From: Prosthecodimorpha hirschii
GTDB taxonomy: Bacteria > Pseudomonadota > Alphaproteobacteria > Rhizobiales > Ancalomicrobiaceae
Assembly (NCBI RefSeq): GCF_001305515.1
Contig: NZ_LJYW01000001.1
Coordinates: forward strand, 606,307-670,306
Length of the DNA: 64,000 nt
Direction of reading: 5' to 3'
Shown: piece after piece, positions 8,663-16,549 of the stretch
Position numbering within the stretch: position 1 is the first letter of the stretch
Layout of the letters: each line of letters begins with the position of its first letter
Position numbers and translations under genes: made by a program
Notes under the pieces: model-generated
Database searches by the model: none
Seen by the model: the letters and a program-made list of their open reading frames with translations, nothing else
Told to the model about the DNA's origin: nothing

Positions 8663-9631
8663 ATGCAGCTGGCCAGGGCAGACCTCCTGAAGGCCTACAG
8701 AACCATGGCGCTGATCCGCGTCTTCGAGGAGCGGGTCCAGCGGGAGATGTCGTCGGGCGACATTCCCGGTTCGACCCACCTCTATGCCGGGCAGGAGGCG
8801 TCCGCGGTCGGCATCTCGATGCATCTGACCGACATCGACCGCGTCGCCTCGACCCATCGCGGCCACGGTCACTCGATCGCGAAGGGATGCGATGTCGACG
8901 GCATGATGGCCGAGATCTTCGCCCGCGCCACCGGCATCTGCCACGGCAAGGGCGGCTCGATGCACATCGCCGATCTCGACAAGGGCATGCTCGGTGCCAA
9001 CGGCATCGTCGGCGGCGCCCCTCCCCTCGCCTGCGGCGCGGCCCTGACCGCCAAGCTGACCGGCTCCGGGGCCGTGGCGGTCGCCTATACGGGCGACGGC
9101 GGCTTCAACCAGGGCACCACCGCGGAATCGCTCAATCTCGCCCGGGTCTGGGACCTTCCGGTGATCTTCGCCATCGAGGACAACGGCTTCGCGGAAGCGA
9201 CGGCGTCGAGCTGGGCCGTCGCCGGCGACATCGTCGTCCGGGCGGCCGGCTACGGCATCCCGGCCGAGCGGGTCGACGGCACCGATGTCTTCGCGGTCCA
9301 CGAAGCGGCGGGCCGTGCGGTCGCCCGCGGTCGCGCCGGCGAAGGACCGACGGTGCTGCACATCACGGTGCCGCGCTATCTCGGCCATTTCAGCGGCGAT
9401 GCCGATACCTATCGGTCGAGCGCGGAAAAGCAGGCGATGCGATCCGAGCGTGACTGCCTGAAGGTGTTCCGCGCCAAGGTCGTCCCGGCCGGTCTGATCG
9501 ACGAGGCCGAACTCGACGCCATCGATGCGGAGGCGACGGCCGCCGTCGAGGGCGCCGTCGTGGCGGCCCGCGCCGCACCCCGGCCGGACCCCGCCACCGT
9601 CGCGACCGACGTCTACGTCTCCTATCCCTGA
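8663..9631 (+). CDS. acoA: Acetoin/2-oxoacid dehydrogenase E1 component, alpha subunit
   Basis: 322-aa thiamine-diphosphate-dependent E1-alpha. It decarboxylates or cleaves a 2-oxoacid or acetoin-like substrate and passes the acyl group to lipoyl-E2. The ThDP motif starts with GDG at 144-146 and ends with DN at 173-174. The blocks STHRGHGHSIAKG, GKGGSMHIADLDKGMLGANGIVGG and ACGAALTAKL resemble AcoA of acetoin dehydrogenases more than pyruvate dehydrogenase. It is the first gene of a six-gene operon (8663-14412) behind operator site 2. The acetoin assignment is by resemblance; related diketone or hydroxyketone substrates are equally possible. Confidence 0.85.
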   Translation: MQLARADLLKAYRTMALIRVFEERVQREMSSGDIPGSTHLYAGQEASAVGISMHLTDIDRVASTHRGHGHSIAKGCDVDGMMAEIFARATGICHGKGGSMHIADLDKGMLGANGIVGGAPPLACGAALTAKLTGSGAVAVAYTGDGGFNQGTTAESLNLARVWDLPVIFAIEDNGFAEATASSWAVAGDIVVRAAGYGIPAERVDGTDVFAVHEAAGRAVARGRAGEGPTVLHITVPRYLGHFSGDADTYRSSAEKQAMRSERDCLKVFRAKVVPAGLIDEAELDAIDAEATAAVEGAVVAARAAPRPDPATVATDVYVSYP

Positions 9632-9661
9632 AGCCCGCGAACACGCGACGGAGACCCAGCC

Positions 9662-10675
9662 ATGCCGAGGAAGTCGTTCCGACAGGCGCTGAACGAGGCG
9701 ATGCGGCTGGAGATGCGACGCGATCCGCGTGTCTTCGTCATGGGCGAGGATGTCGCCGGCGGCAAGGGCGCGTCCGGCGAGCAGGACGCCTGGGGCGGCG
9801 CCTTCGGCGTCACCAAGGGGCTCCTCGCCGAATTCGGCCCCGAGCGGGTCCGCGACACGCCGATCACCGAGAGCGCCTTCGTGGGCGCCGCGGCCGGCGC
9901 GGCGATGACGGGCCTGCGGCCGGTCGTCGAGATCATGTTCGTCGACTTCATGGGCGTCTGCTTCGACCAGATCTTCAACCAGGCCGCCAAGTTCCGCTAC
10001 ATGTTCGGCGGCAAGGCGGTCACCCCCATGGTGCTGCGCGCCACCTTCGGCGCCGGCACGCGGTCGGCCAGCCAGCACAGCCAGGCGCTCTACCCGCTCT
10101 TCACCCACATTCCGGGCCTGAAGGTGGTCGTGCCGTCCTCGCCCTACGACGCCAAGGGGCTCCTCATCCAGGCGATCCGCGACGACGACCCGGTCATCTT
10201 CCTCGAACACAAGGCGATGTACGACGACATGGGCGAGGTGCCGGACGGCGCCTATGTGGTCCCGTTCGGCGAGGCCGGCGTGCTGCGCGACGGCGGCGAT
10301 GTCACCATCGTGGCCTATGGCCGCATGGTCGGCCGCGCCATGGAGGCGGCGGCCCGGCTCGCCCGCGACGGCATCGAGGCGACGGTGGTCGATCCGCGCA
10401 CGACCTCGCCCCTGGACATCGACACGATCGTCGAGACGCTCGAGGAGACCGGCCGCCTGGTCATCGTCGACGAGGCCTATCCGCGCTGCGGCATGGCCTC
10501 CGACATTGCCGGCATCGTCGCCGAGGAGGCCTTCGGCCTGCTCAAGGCGCCGATCCAGAAGGTCACGCCGCCGCATGCCCCGGTGCCCTATGCGCCGGAA
10601 CTGGAAGCCGCCTACATCCCGAGCGTCGAGAAGATCGAGGCGGCGGTCCGCAAGGCCGTCGGGTGGACCCGATGA
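9662..10675 (+). CDS. acoB: Acetoin/2-oxoacid dehydrogenase E1 component, beta subunit
   Basis: 337-aa E1-beta that forms the alpha2-beta2 E1 enzyme with the gene 30 bases upstream. Typical blocks are MGEDVAGGKGASGE near residue 22, DTPITESAFVGAAAGAAMTGLRPVVEIMFVDF, QHSQALYPLFTHIPGLKVVVPSSPYDAKGLL, and the C-terminal transketolase domain with VDPRTTSPLDIDTI and VDEAYPRCG. Length is normal. Its stop codon overlaps the start of the E2 gene (ATGA), which implies translational coupling and fixed stoichiometry. Confidence 0.88.
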   Translation: MPRKSFRQALNEAMRLEMRRDPRVFVMGEDVAGGKGASGEQDAWGGAFGVTKGLLAEFGPERVRDTPITESAFVGAAAGAAMTGLRPVVEIMFVDFMGVCFDQIFNQAAKFRYMFGGKAVTPMVLRATFGAGTRSASQHSQALYPLFTHIPGLKVVVPSSPYDAKGLLIQAIRDDDPVIFLEHKAMYDDMGEVPDGAYVVPFGEAGVLRDGGDVTIVAYGRMVGRAMEAAARLARDGIEATVVDPRTTSPLDIDTIVETLEETGRLVIVDEAYPRCGMASDIAGIVAEEAFGLLKAPIQKVTPPHAPVPYAPELEAAYIPSVEKIEAAVRKAVGWTR

Positions 10676-11805
10676 GCGCCGCCGTGACGCCGGTCCGCAT
10701 GCCGCGCTACGGCATGACCATGACGGAGGGGGCTGTCGCCCGCTGGCTGGTGACGCCGGGCGAGACGGTGGCGGCGGGTCAGGATCTGGCGGAGATCGAG
10801 ACCACCAAGATCACCAATGTGGAGACGGCCGCGGTTGCCGGCGTGCTCCGCCGCGCCGTGGTCGAGGCCGGTCGGATCGTGCCCGTCGGCACGCTGATCG
10901 GCGTGATCGCGGACGCCGGCGTCCCGGATGCCGAGATCGACGCGGTCGTGGCGACGCAGTCCGCGCTGGTCGACGACGCAGCCGACACGGATGCGGGCCC
11001 GGTCGACGAGGTCGTCCCGGTCGGCGCCCTGTCGATCGCCCTGCGCCGCACGCCGGGGGCGGGGTCGTCCGACACCGTGCCGGTGGTGCTGATCCACGGC
11101 TTCGGCGGCGACCGCGACAACTGGATGTTCGTCGAGACCCGACTGGCCGCGGAGCGCCCGGTCCTGGCGCTCGATCTGCCCGGCCACGGCGCCTCCGGCA
11201 CGGAGATCGGCGACGGCACCCTGGCGACGCTTGCCGCGGCGGTGACCGGCCTGATGGACACCCTGAATCTGCCGCGCGCGCATCTCGTCGGCCATTCGCT
11301 GGGCGGCGCCGTCGCGCTTGCGGCGGCTGCCGCACGGCCGGAGGCGGTCGCCTCGCTCTCGCTTCTGGCGCCGGTCGGTTTCGGTCCCGAGATCGACGGC
11401 ACCTACATTGCGGGCTTCCTGGCGGCCGAGCGGCGGAAGGATCTGAAGGACATTCTCGGCCGGCTCTTCGCCGACGCCGATGCGGTCGAGCGCCGGATGA
11501 TCGACGACGTGCTGCGCATGAAGCGCCGCGACGGCGTGCCCGAGGCGCTGGCCACGATCGCCGCCGCCCTGTTCCCCGACGGGCGGCAGGCCGTCGACCT
11601 GCGTGCCGACGCCGCGTCCCTCGCCTGTCCGGTCGCGGTCGTCTGGGGCGAGGCGGATCGGATCATCCCGATCGCCCATACCGAAGAGCTGCCGACCGGG
11701 TTCACAGTGACGCGGATCGCCGGCGCCGGCCACATGCCGCAGCTCGAAGCGCCGGCGGAGGTCGTCCGCGCGCTGCGGGACGGCTTCGCGCGCGCAGGGG
11801 CTTGA
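10672..11805 (+). CDS. acoC: Lipoyl domain-alpha/beta hydrolase E2 (AcoC-like)
   Basis: 377-aa protein with a lipoyl domain (residues 5-80; lipoylated Lys46 in the ETTK motif) followed by an alpha/beta-hydrolase fold (about 135-375) instead of the usual E2 catalytic trimer domain. The hydrolase part has IHGFGGDRDNW, nucleophile elbow GHSLGG (Ser209), the acid in WGEADRIIP and His in GAGHMPQLEAP. This architecture is that of AcoC of acetoin dehydrogenase, where the hydrolase domain is thought to transfer the acetyl group. No peripheral-subunit-binding segment is evident. No E3 (dihydrolipoamide dehydrogenase) gene lies in the window, so a shared cellular E3 is presumably used. Confidence 0.85.
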   Translation: MSAAVTPVRMPRYGMTMTEGAVARWLVTPGETVAAGQDLAEIETTKITNVETAAVAGVLRRAVVEAGRIVPVGTLIGVIADAGVPDAEIDAVVATQSALVDDAADTDAGPVDEVVPVGALSIALRRTPGAGSSDTVPVVLIHGFGGDRDNWMFVETRLAAERPVLALDLPGHGASGTEIGDGTLATLAAAVTGLMDTLNLPRAHLVGHSLGGAVALAAAAARPEAVASLSLLAPVGFGPEIDGTYIAGFLAAERRKDLKDILGRLFADADAVERRMIDDVLRMKRRDGVPEALATIAAALFPDGRQAVDLRADAASLACPVAVVWGEADRIIPIAHTEELPTGFTVTRIAGAGHMPQLEAPAEVVRALRDGFARAGA

Positions 11806-11808
11806 GCG

Positions 11809-12363
11809 ATGGTCGCGCCGACCGCGGTCCGCGGCATCCCCGGCCTCGCCGGGCTCGACCATGTCGGCCTGACTGTGCCGGACCTCGATGCCGCCGTGGC
11901 CTTCTTCGTCGAGGTGATCGGCGCCGACTTCGTCTATGCCGGCGACGCCATCGGCGGACGGCCCGAGGACGAGGCCTTCATGGCCGAGGCGCTCGACGTC
12001 CACCCCAAGGCGACCTGCCGCTATTCCTTCCTGCGATGCCGCAACGGGCTCAACCTCGAACTGTTCGAATATTCCGCCCCCGATCAGGTCCGCGCGCGAC
12101 CCCGCAACAGCGATTGGGGCGGGCACCATATCGCGCTCTATGTCGACGACATTCATGCCGCCGTCGCCCACCTGAAGGCCCATGGCGTCCGCATTCTCGG
12201 CGAGCCGATGACGATCACGACGGGCAACTCGGCCGGCGCGTCCTGGGTCTATTTTCTCGCGCCCTGGGGCCTGCAGATGGAACTCTGCTCGGCGCCGCGC
12301 GGCAAGGCCTACGAGGCCGACGCGCCGGTCCGCCTCTGGCACCCGAAGCGGCCGGCGGAGTAA
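11809..12363 (+). CDS. VOC-superfamily (glyoxalase-fold) protein
   Basis: 184-aa vicinal-oxygen-chelate protein. The first beta-alpha module has GLDHVGLTVPDLDAAVAFFVEVIGADFVY and the second has DWGGHHIALYVDDIHAAVAHLKAHGV, with a Glu near the end (LQMELCS). Conserved His and Glu positions that could bind a divalent metal are visible. The family includes glyoxalases, dioxygenases, epimerases and resistance proteins, so the reaction is open. It lies 3 bases after the E2 gene and 7 bases before the GMC oxidoreductase, so it is co-transcribed with both and probably acts on an intermediate of the same pathway. Confidence 0.8.
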   Translation: MVAPTAVRGIPGLAGLDHVGLTVPDLDAAVAFFVEVIGADFVYAGDAIGGRPEDEAFMAEALDVHPKATCRYSFLRCRNGLNLELFEYSAPDQVRARPRNSDWGGHHIALYVDDIHAAVAHLKAHGVRILGEPMTITTGNSAGASWVYFLAPWGLQMELCSAPRGKAYEADAPVRLWHPKRPAE

Positions 12364-12370
12364 GGCCGCC

Positions 12371-13975
12371 ATGGTGGAAACGACCGATGTCCTGATCGTC
12401 GGCGCCGGGCTGTCCGGAGCCGTCGTCGCCCGCCGCCTCGCCGAGGCCGGGATCGCCGTCACCTGCCTGGAACAGGGCGGACGCCATGACCGCGAGGACT
12501 ATCGCGGCCGCCACGACGTCGTCGAGGTCGCCGGGCTCGGCCCCTGGCACGCCCATCCCAACCGCCGCGGACGGCCGGAGGACACGCCGGTCGACGACAC
12601 CGACGCGGAGATGAAGCCGCAGCTCTTCCACGGCGTCGGCGGCTCGACCATCCTCTACGGCGCCCACTGGATGCGCTTCCTGCCGTCCGATTTTCGGGTC
12701 CGGTCGCTCGACGGCGTCGCCGACGACTGGCCGATCGACTATTTCGAGCTCGAACCCTTCTACGACCGCATCGACCGCGATTTCGGCGCGTCCGGTCTCG
12801 CCGGCGACCCGGCCTACCCGCCGCGTCCGGACTATCCGCTGCCGCAACTGCCGGTCGGCGCCTGGGGCACGAAGGTCGCCGCCGCTCACCAGCGCCTGGG
12901 CTGGCACTGGTGGCCCGGCTCGAATTCGATCGCCTCGCGCCCCTATGACGGTCGACGCTCCTGCGTGCAGCGCTCGACCTGCGGCTACGGCTGCAACGAG
13001 GGCGCCAAGGCCTCCGTCGACCTGACCCACTGGCCGCGCGCGGAAGCGCTCGGGGCGCGGGTGCTCGATCATGCCCGCGTCGCCGAGATCACCCTCGACG
13101 CCGCCGGCCGGGCGGACGGCGCCGTCTATGTGCGCCACGGCGAGCGCCACCGGATCCGCGCAGCGCTCGTGATCCTCGCCGCCAATGCGCTCGGCAGCGC
13201 GCGCCTGCTCCTGCTGTCGCGCTCCGGCCGCCACCCGGACGGCCTGGCGGCCCGCTCCGGCCAGGTCGGGCGGCGGCTGATGATGCACCCGTTCGGGCGG
13301 GTCGTCGGCTTCTTCGACGAGCCCATGCAGAGCTGGCAGGGCCACTGGGGCCAGAGCCTCTACTCGATGGAATTCGCCGAATCCGATCCCTCCCGCGGCT
13401 TCGTGCGCGGCGCGAAATGGAATCTCGGCCCGTCGGGCGGCCCGCTCTCGGCGGCGCTGTTTCCCTGGCGCGACGGCCGGCGCTGGGGCGATGCCGTCCA
13501 CGACCATGTCGCCGCCTGGCTCGGCCGGACGGCGATCTGGGGACTGTCCTGCGAGGACCTGCCCGATCCGGACAACCGCGTCGAGCTCGATCCGACCCTG
13601 ACCGATTCCGACGGGCTGCCGGCGCCGCGGCTGGTCTATCGCGTCTCCGAGGACTGCCACAGGATGCTGGCCTTCAACACCGCCAAGGCCGAGCAGTCGC
13701 TGCGCGAGGCGGGCGCCTACCGGACCGAGGCGACCGGCCTGATCCCGGATCTCGGCTGGCACCTGCTCGGCACCGCCCGCATGGGCGACGATCCGGAGAC
13801 CTCGGTGGTCGACCGCTGGAACCGCGTCCACGACGTCCCCAACCTGATGATCGTCGACGGCAGCACCTTCGTGACCGGCTCTTCGGTCAATCCCGCGCTG
13901 ACCACCGCGGCTCTCGCGCTGCGGGCGGCCGACAGGCTGGTCGCCGGGCGCCGCGACATCCGGAGCGCCGCATGA
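12371..13975 (+). CDS. GMC-family FAD oxidoreductase
   Basis: 534-aa glucose-methanol-choline family oxidoreductase. The N-terminal Rossmann FAD motif is VLIVGAGLSGAVVARRL. The substrate domain has FHGVGGSTILYGAHWMRF. The C-terminus carries the active-site His in WHLLGTARMG and the SSVNPALTTAALA block. There is no signal peptide, so a cytoplasmic or inner-face location is likely. The overlap with the following small gene (ATGA) resembles GMC dehydrogenases that need a small partner subunit. It probably oxidises a hydroxyl group of the substrate handled by this operon; the substrate is unknown. Confidence 0.86.
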   Translation: MVETTDVLIVGAGLSGAVVARRLAEAGIAVTCLEQGGRHDREDYRGRHDVVEVAGLGPWHAHPNRRGRPEDTPVDDTDAEMKPQLFHGVGGSTILYGAHWMRFLPSDFRVRSLDGVADDWPIDYFELEPFYDRIDRDFGASGLAGDPAYPPRPDYPLPQLPVGAWGTKVAAAHQRLGWHWWPGSNSIASRPYDGRRSCVQRSTCGYGCNEGAKASVDLTHWPRAEALGARVLDHARVAEITLDAAGRADGAVYVRHGERHRIRAALVILAANALGSARLLLLSRSGRHPDGLAARSGQVGRRLMMHPFGRVVGFFDEPMQSWQGHWGQSLYSMEFAESDPSRGFVRGAKWNLGPSGGPLSAALFPWRDGRRWGDAVHDHVAAWLGRTAIWGLSCEDLPDPDNRVELDPTLTDSDGLPAPRLVYRVSEDCHRMLAFNTAKAEQSLREAGAYRTEATGLIPDLGWHLLGTARMGDDPETSVVDRWNRVHDVPNLMIVDGSTFVTGSSVNPALTTAALALRAADRLVAGRRDIRSAA

Positions 13976-14412
13976 CCGACCCGCGCCGGACGCAGCTGTT
14001 CGATTGGCTCGTGCCCGGCCGCGGGCCGAGCCCGGCCTTCTCGGCCGCCGATCCCGGCGGAGCCCTGATCGCCCGCGTCCTCACAATCCGGCCGGACCTC
14101 GCCGGCGCTCCGGACCGGATCCTGGCCGCCCTGCCGGAAGCCTTCGGGCCGGACGACATCGAGGCCTGCGCGGCCGCCGACCCGGCGGGCTTCGAAGCCC
14201 TGCTCGAACTCGTGTTCGGCGCCTATTTCCTCAGCCCCGCCGTCCGCCGCGCCATCGGCTACGACGGCCAGCAGGCCCTTTCCCTGCCGCGCGACGGCTT
14301 TGGGGCCGAGGAGGAGGCCGTCGCCATGATGGCGGCGGCGCCGCGCTGGCGCGATCCGCGCGATCCGGTCCATCCGGAGGCGCCCGAGGTTCCAACCGCG
14401 AGCGCACCATGA
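13972..14412 (+). CDS. Small protein coupled to the GMC oxidoreductase (possible small subunit)
   Basis: 146-aa protein whose ATG overlaps the stop of the GMC gene. It contains VFGAYFLSPAVRRAIGYDGQQALSLP near residues 80-105, a pattern reminiscent of small accessory subunits of sugar/gluconate dehydrogenases. No signal peptide, membrane helix or metal motif is visible. Translational coupling to the oxidoreductase argues for a dedicated partner, perhaps a stabilising or maturation subunit. The family assignment is weak; the existence of the gene is well supported by coupling and coding bias. Confidence 0.65.
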   Translation: MTDPRRTQLFDWLVPGRGPSPAFSAADPGGALIARVLTIRPDLAGAPDRILAALPEAFGPDDIEACAAADPAGFEALLELVFGAYFLSPAVRRAIGYDGQQALSLPRDGFGAEEEAVAMMAAAPRWRDPRDPVHPEAPEVPTASAP

Positions 14413-14423
14413 GGTCTCCGGGT

Positions 14424-15200
14424 TCAGTCGATCTGCCAGCCGCCGTCCACGGTGATCGACTGGCCGGTCACATAGCGCGACAGGTCCGAGGCCAGGTAGA
14501 CATAGGTGCCGGCGAGATGATCGAGCGGGCCGAGATGGCCGACCGGAATCCGGCCTTCCAGCGCACCCCGGACCTCCGCCTCCGGCACGCCGCGGATGGC
14601 GGCGCGGTCGCGGAACAGCTGGCGGATCATCTCGGTATCCATCTGCCCGGGACAGACGGCGTTGACGAGAATGCCGGCCGGCGCCAGTTCCGCCGCCAGG
14701 CTCTGCATCACGCCGATCATGCCGAATTTCGAGGCCGAGTAGGCCGAATTCTCGCGCCCGCCGCGCAAGCCGAACAGCGACGAGGTGAACACGATCCGGC
14801 CACCGTTGCCGTGCGCCAGAAGGCGCCGGGCCGCCACCTTGGCGGTCACGAAGGCGCCGGTCAGGTTGACGTCGAGCACCCGGCGGAACTCGTCGACCCC
14901 GGTGTCGACCCCGTGCTTCAGGACCAGAATGCCGGCATTGGGCACCGCGATCGCGAGCGGGCCGAGCTCCGCCTCGATCCGCGCGACCGCCGCTTCGGTC
15001 GCCGCCTCGTCGGTCACGTCGAGGGTGACCGGCAGGACCCGGCCCGGCAGTCCCGCCGCCGCAGCCTCCAGCACATCGGCGCGCACGTCCGCGATCGCCA
15101 CGGCGGCGCCCTCGGCCAGGAAGGCGCGCGCAACCGCGAGCCCGATCCCCTGCGCGCCGCCGGTGACCAGCGCCACCTTGTCCTGCAACAGTCCCGCCAT
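14424..15200 (-). CDS. SDR-family oxidoreductase
   Basis: 258-aa classical short-chain dehydrogenase/reductase. The cofactor motif TGGAQGIG lies near residues 13-20; an NAG-type motif (VPNAGI) follows, then the Ser of the FTSSLFG block and Tyr/Lys in YSASK. The frame is open further upstream, but the ATG at 15200 has AAGGAGAC in front and gives the normal SDR length. It is divergent from the M20-GGT operon, with the shared 25-bp operator between them (15245-15269). The C-terminal TGQSITVDGGW is typical. The substrate is unknown. Confidence 0.88.
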   Translation of the reverse strand: MAGLLQDKVALVTGGAQGIGLAVARAFLAEGAAVAIADVRADVLEAAAAGLPGRVLPVTLDVTDEAATEAAVARIEAELGPLAIAVPNAGILVLKHGVDTGVDEFRRVLDVNLTGAFVTAKVAARRLLAHGNGGRIVFTSSLFGLRGGRENSAYSASKFGMIGVMQSLAAELAPAGILVNAVCPGQMDTEMIRQLFRDRAAIRGVPEAEVRGALEGRIPVGHLGPLDHLAGTYVYLASDLSRYVTGQSITVDGGWQID

Positions 15201-15244
15201 GTCGTCTCCTTCCGGTTTCGGGCCTGCGTCCATCCGCAATCCCT

Positions 15245-15269
15245 TTGCATCCCACGCAAACGACATGCC
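15245..15269 (-). promoter_or_regulatory. Shared three-half-site operator, site 3 (SDR // M20 divergent region)
   Basis: TTGCA-N5-CGCAA-N5-ATGCC on the + strand. Towards the SDR gene it keeps the orientation seen at the other promoters. It lies 44 bases from the SDR start and 29 bases from the M20 start, so it could serve both directions. Confidence 0.5.
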
Positions 15270-15298
15270 AGCCTCCTGCGCCTCCCGGAGTCCAGGCC

Positions 15299-16510
15299 AT
15301 GACCGTCCCGCTCGCGTTCGACGCTGCCGTCGAGGCCGCCGCCCCGGCGCTCCTCGCCTTCCTCGATCGGCTGGTCGCCGCCGACAGCGCCAACCCGCCC
15401 GGCGACACCCGGTCCGTGGCCGGCCTCGTCGTCGATCACTTGGCGGCGGCCGGACGTGCCGCCCGCATCGTCAGCCAGGTGCCGGAGAAGCCCAACGTCA
15501 TTGCCGTCGCCGAGGGTCGCGGCCCCGGCCGGCATCTCGTCTTCAACGTCCACCTCGACACCGTGCATCCGGGCGAAGTCGCCGACTGGTCGGTGCCGCT
15601 GCACGCCGCGACGCACCGGGACGGCAGGATCTTCGGCCTCGGCGTCGGCAACATGAAGGGCGCCGTGGCGGCCCAGACGCTCGCCTTCGAGCTCCTGGCG
15701 GCCCATCCGGAGGCCTGGTCCGGCCGCATCACCTTCACGGCCGTCGCCGACGAGACGGTGTTCGGGCCGGACGGGGCGGGTTTTCTGCTGGAAACCGAGC
15801 CGGACCTTACCGGCGACGCCATGATCTGCGGCGAGGGACCCGGCGCGATGGCGCTCGCGCTTGCCGAGAAGGGGCTCCTGTGGCTGGCGCTCGACGCCGT
15901 TGCGCCGTCCGCCCAGGGCATGCTGGCGCGTCCGCTCTCCTCCGCGGTCACCCGCCTCGCCGCCGCGATCGCCGAGATCGACCGCTGGAACGACACGACG
16001 GCGGCGCCGCCTGCCGAGATCGCCGCGGTCGCGGACCATCCCGAGCGCGACGGCCTTCGGCTCTCGGTCAATGCCGGCACCATCGCGGGCGGCCGCTTCG
16101 TCAGCCAGTCGGCGACCCGGGCCACCGCCGAGATCGATTTCCGCATCCCGCCGGGCCTGACCATCGCCGACATCGAGGCCCGCGTCGACGCGGTGATCGG
16201 CCGGATCGAAGGCCTGTCGCGCCGGCGCCTCAAGGGCTGGGAGCCGAACTGGACCGCCGCCTCCAGCCCGATCGTCGCCGCCGTGGCGGCCGCCCACGGC
16301 GCGGTGCGGGGCGAGGCGGCGGTGCCGGTCGTCCGCCTGCCGGCGAGCGATGCCAGCCGCTGGCGCCGTCTCGGCGTGCCGGCCGTCTGCTACGGTCCGC
16401 AGGCCGATCGGGTCTCCGGCGTCGACGACTGGGTCTATGCTCGGGACGTCGTCGACTGCGCCAAGATCTATGCGCGCGCCGCCCTCGCCTTCCTGTCCGA
16501 ACCGACCTGA
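15299..16510 (+). CDS. M20-family peptidase-like protein with substituted metal ligands
   Basis: 403-aa protein with the M20 (ArgE/DapE/CPG2) fold: N-terminal catalytic half, an inserted dimerisation domain (about 190-310) and a C-terminal half. The HxD motif is intact (His85, Asp87) and Glu152 and Glu179 remain. The bridging Asp of the usual GxxDMKG is Asn118, the second Glu of the EE pair is Thr153, the dimer-domain His appears to be Gln206, and the C-terminal metal His is replaced near Ser373. Either the metal site is rebuilt or the protein no longer works as a di-zinc hydrolase. A gamma-glutamyltransferase-like gene follows 39 bases downstream. Confidence 0.8.
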   Translation: MTVPLAFDAAVEAAAPALLAFLDRLVAADSANPPGDTRSVAGLVVDHLAAAGRAARIVSQVPEKPNVIAVAEGRGPGRHLVFNVHLDTVHPGEVADWSVPLHAATHRDGRIFGLGVGNMKGAVAAQTLAFELLAAHPEAWSGRITFTAVADETVFGPDGAGFLLETEPDLTGDAMICGEGPGAMALALAEKGLLWLALDAVAPSAQGMLARPLSSAVTRLAAAIAEIDRWNDTTAAPPAEIAAVADHPERDGLRLSVNAGTIAGGRFVSQSATRATAEIDFRIPPGLTIADIEARVDAVIGRIEGLSRRRLKGWEPNWTAASSPIVAAVAAAHGAVRGEAAVPVVRLPASDASRWRRLGVPAVCYGPQADRVSGVDDWVYARDVVDCAKIYARAALAFLSEPT

Positions 16511-16549
16511 CCCCGGCATCTGCCGAAACCGACCATCCGAGGCCCGACC

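Noticed and set aside
8552-12462. Long - strand frames opposite the dehydrogenase operon
   Set aside because: Low-complexity Arg/Gly/His-rich translation with no motif. The + strand has E1-alpha, E1-beta, E2, VOC and GMC proteins.
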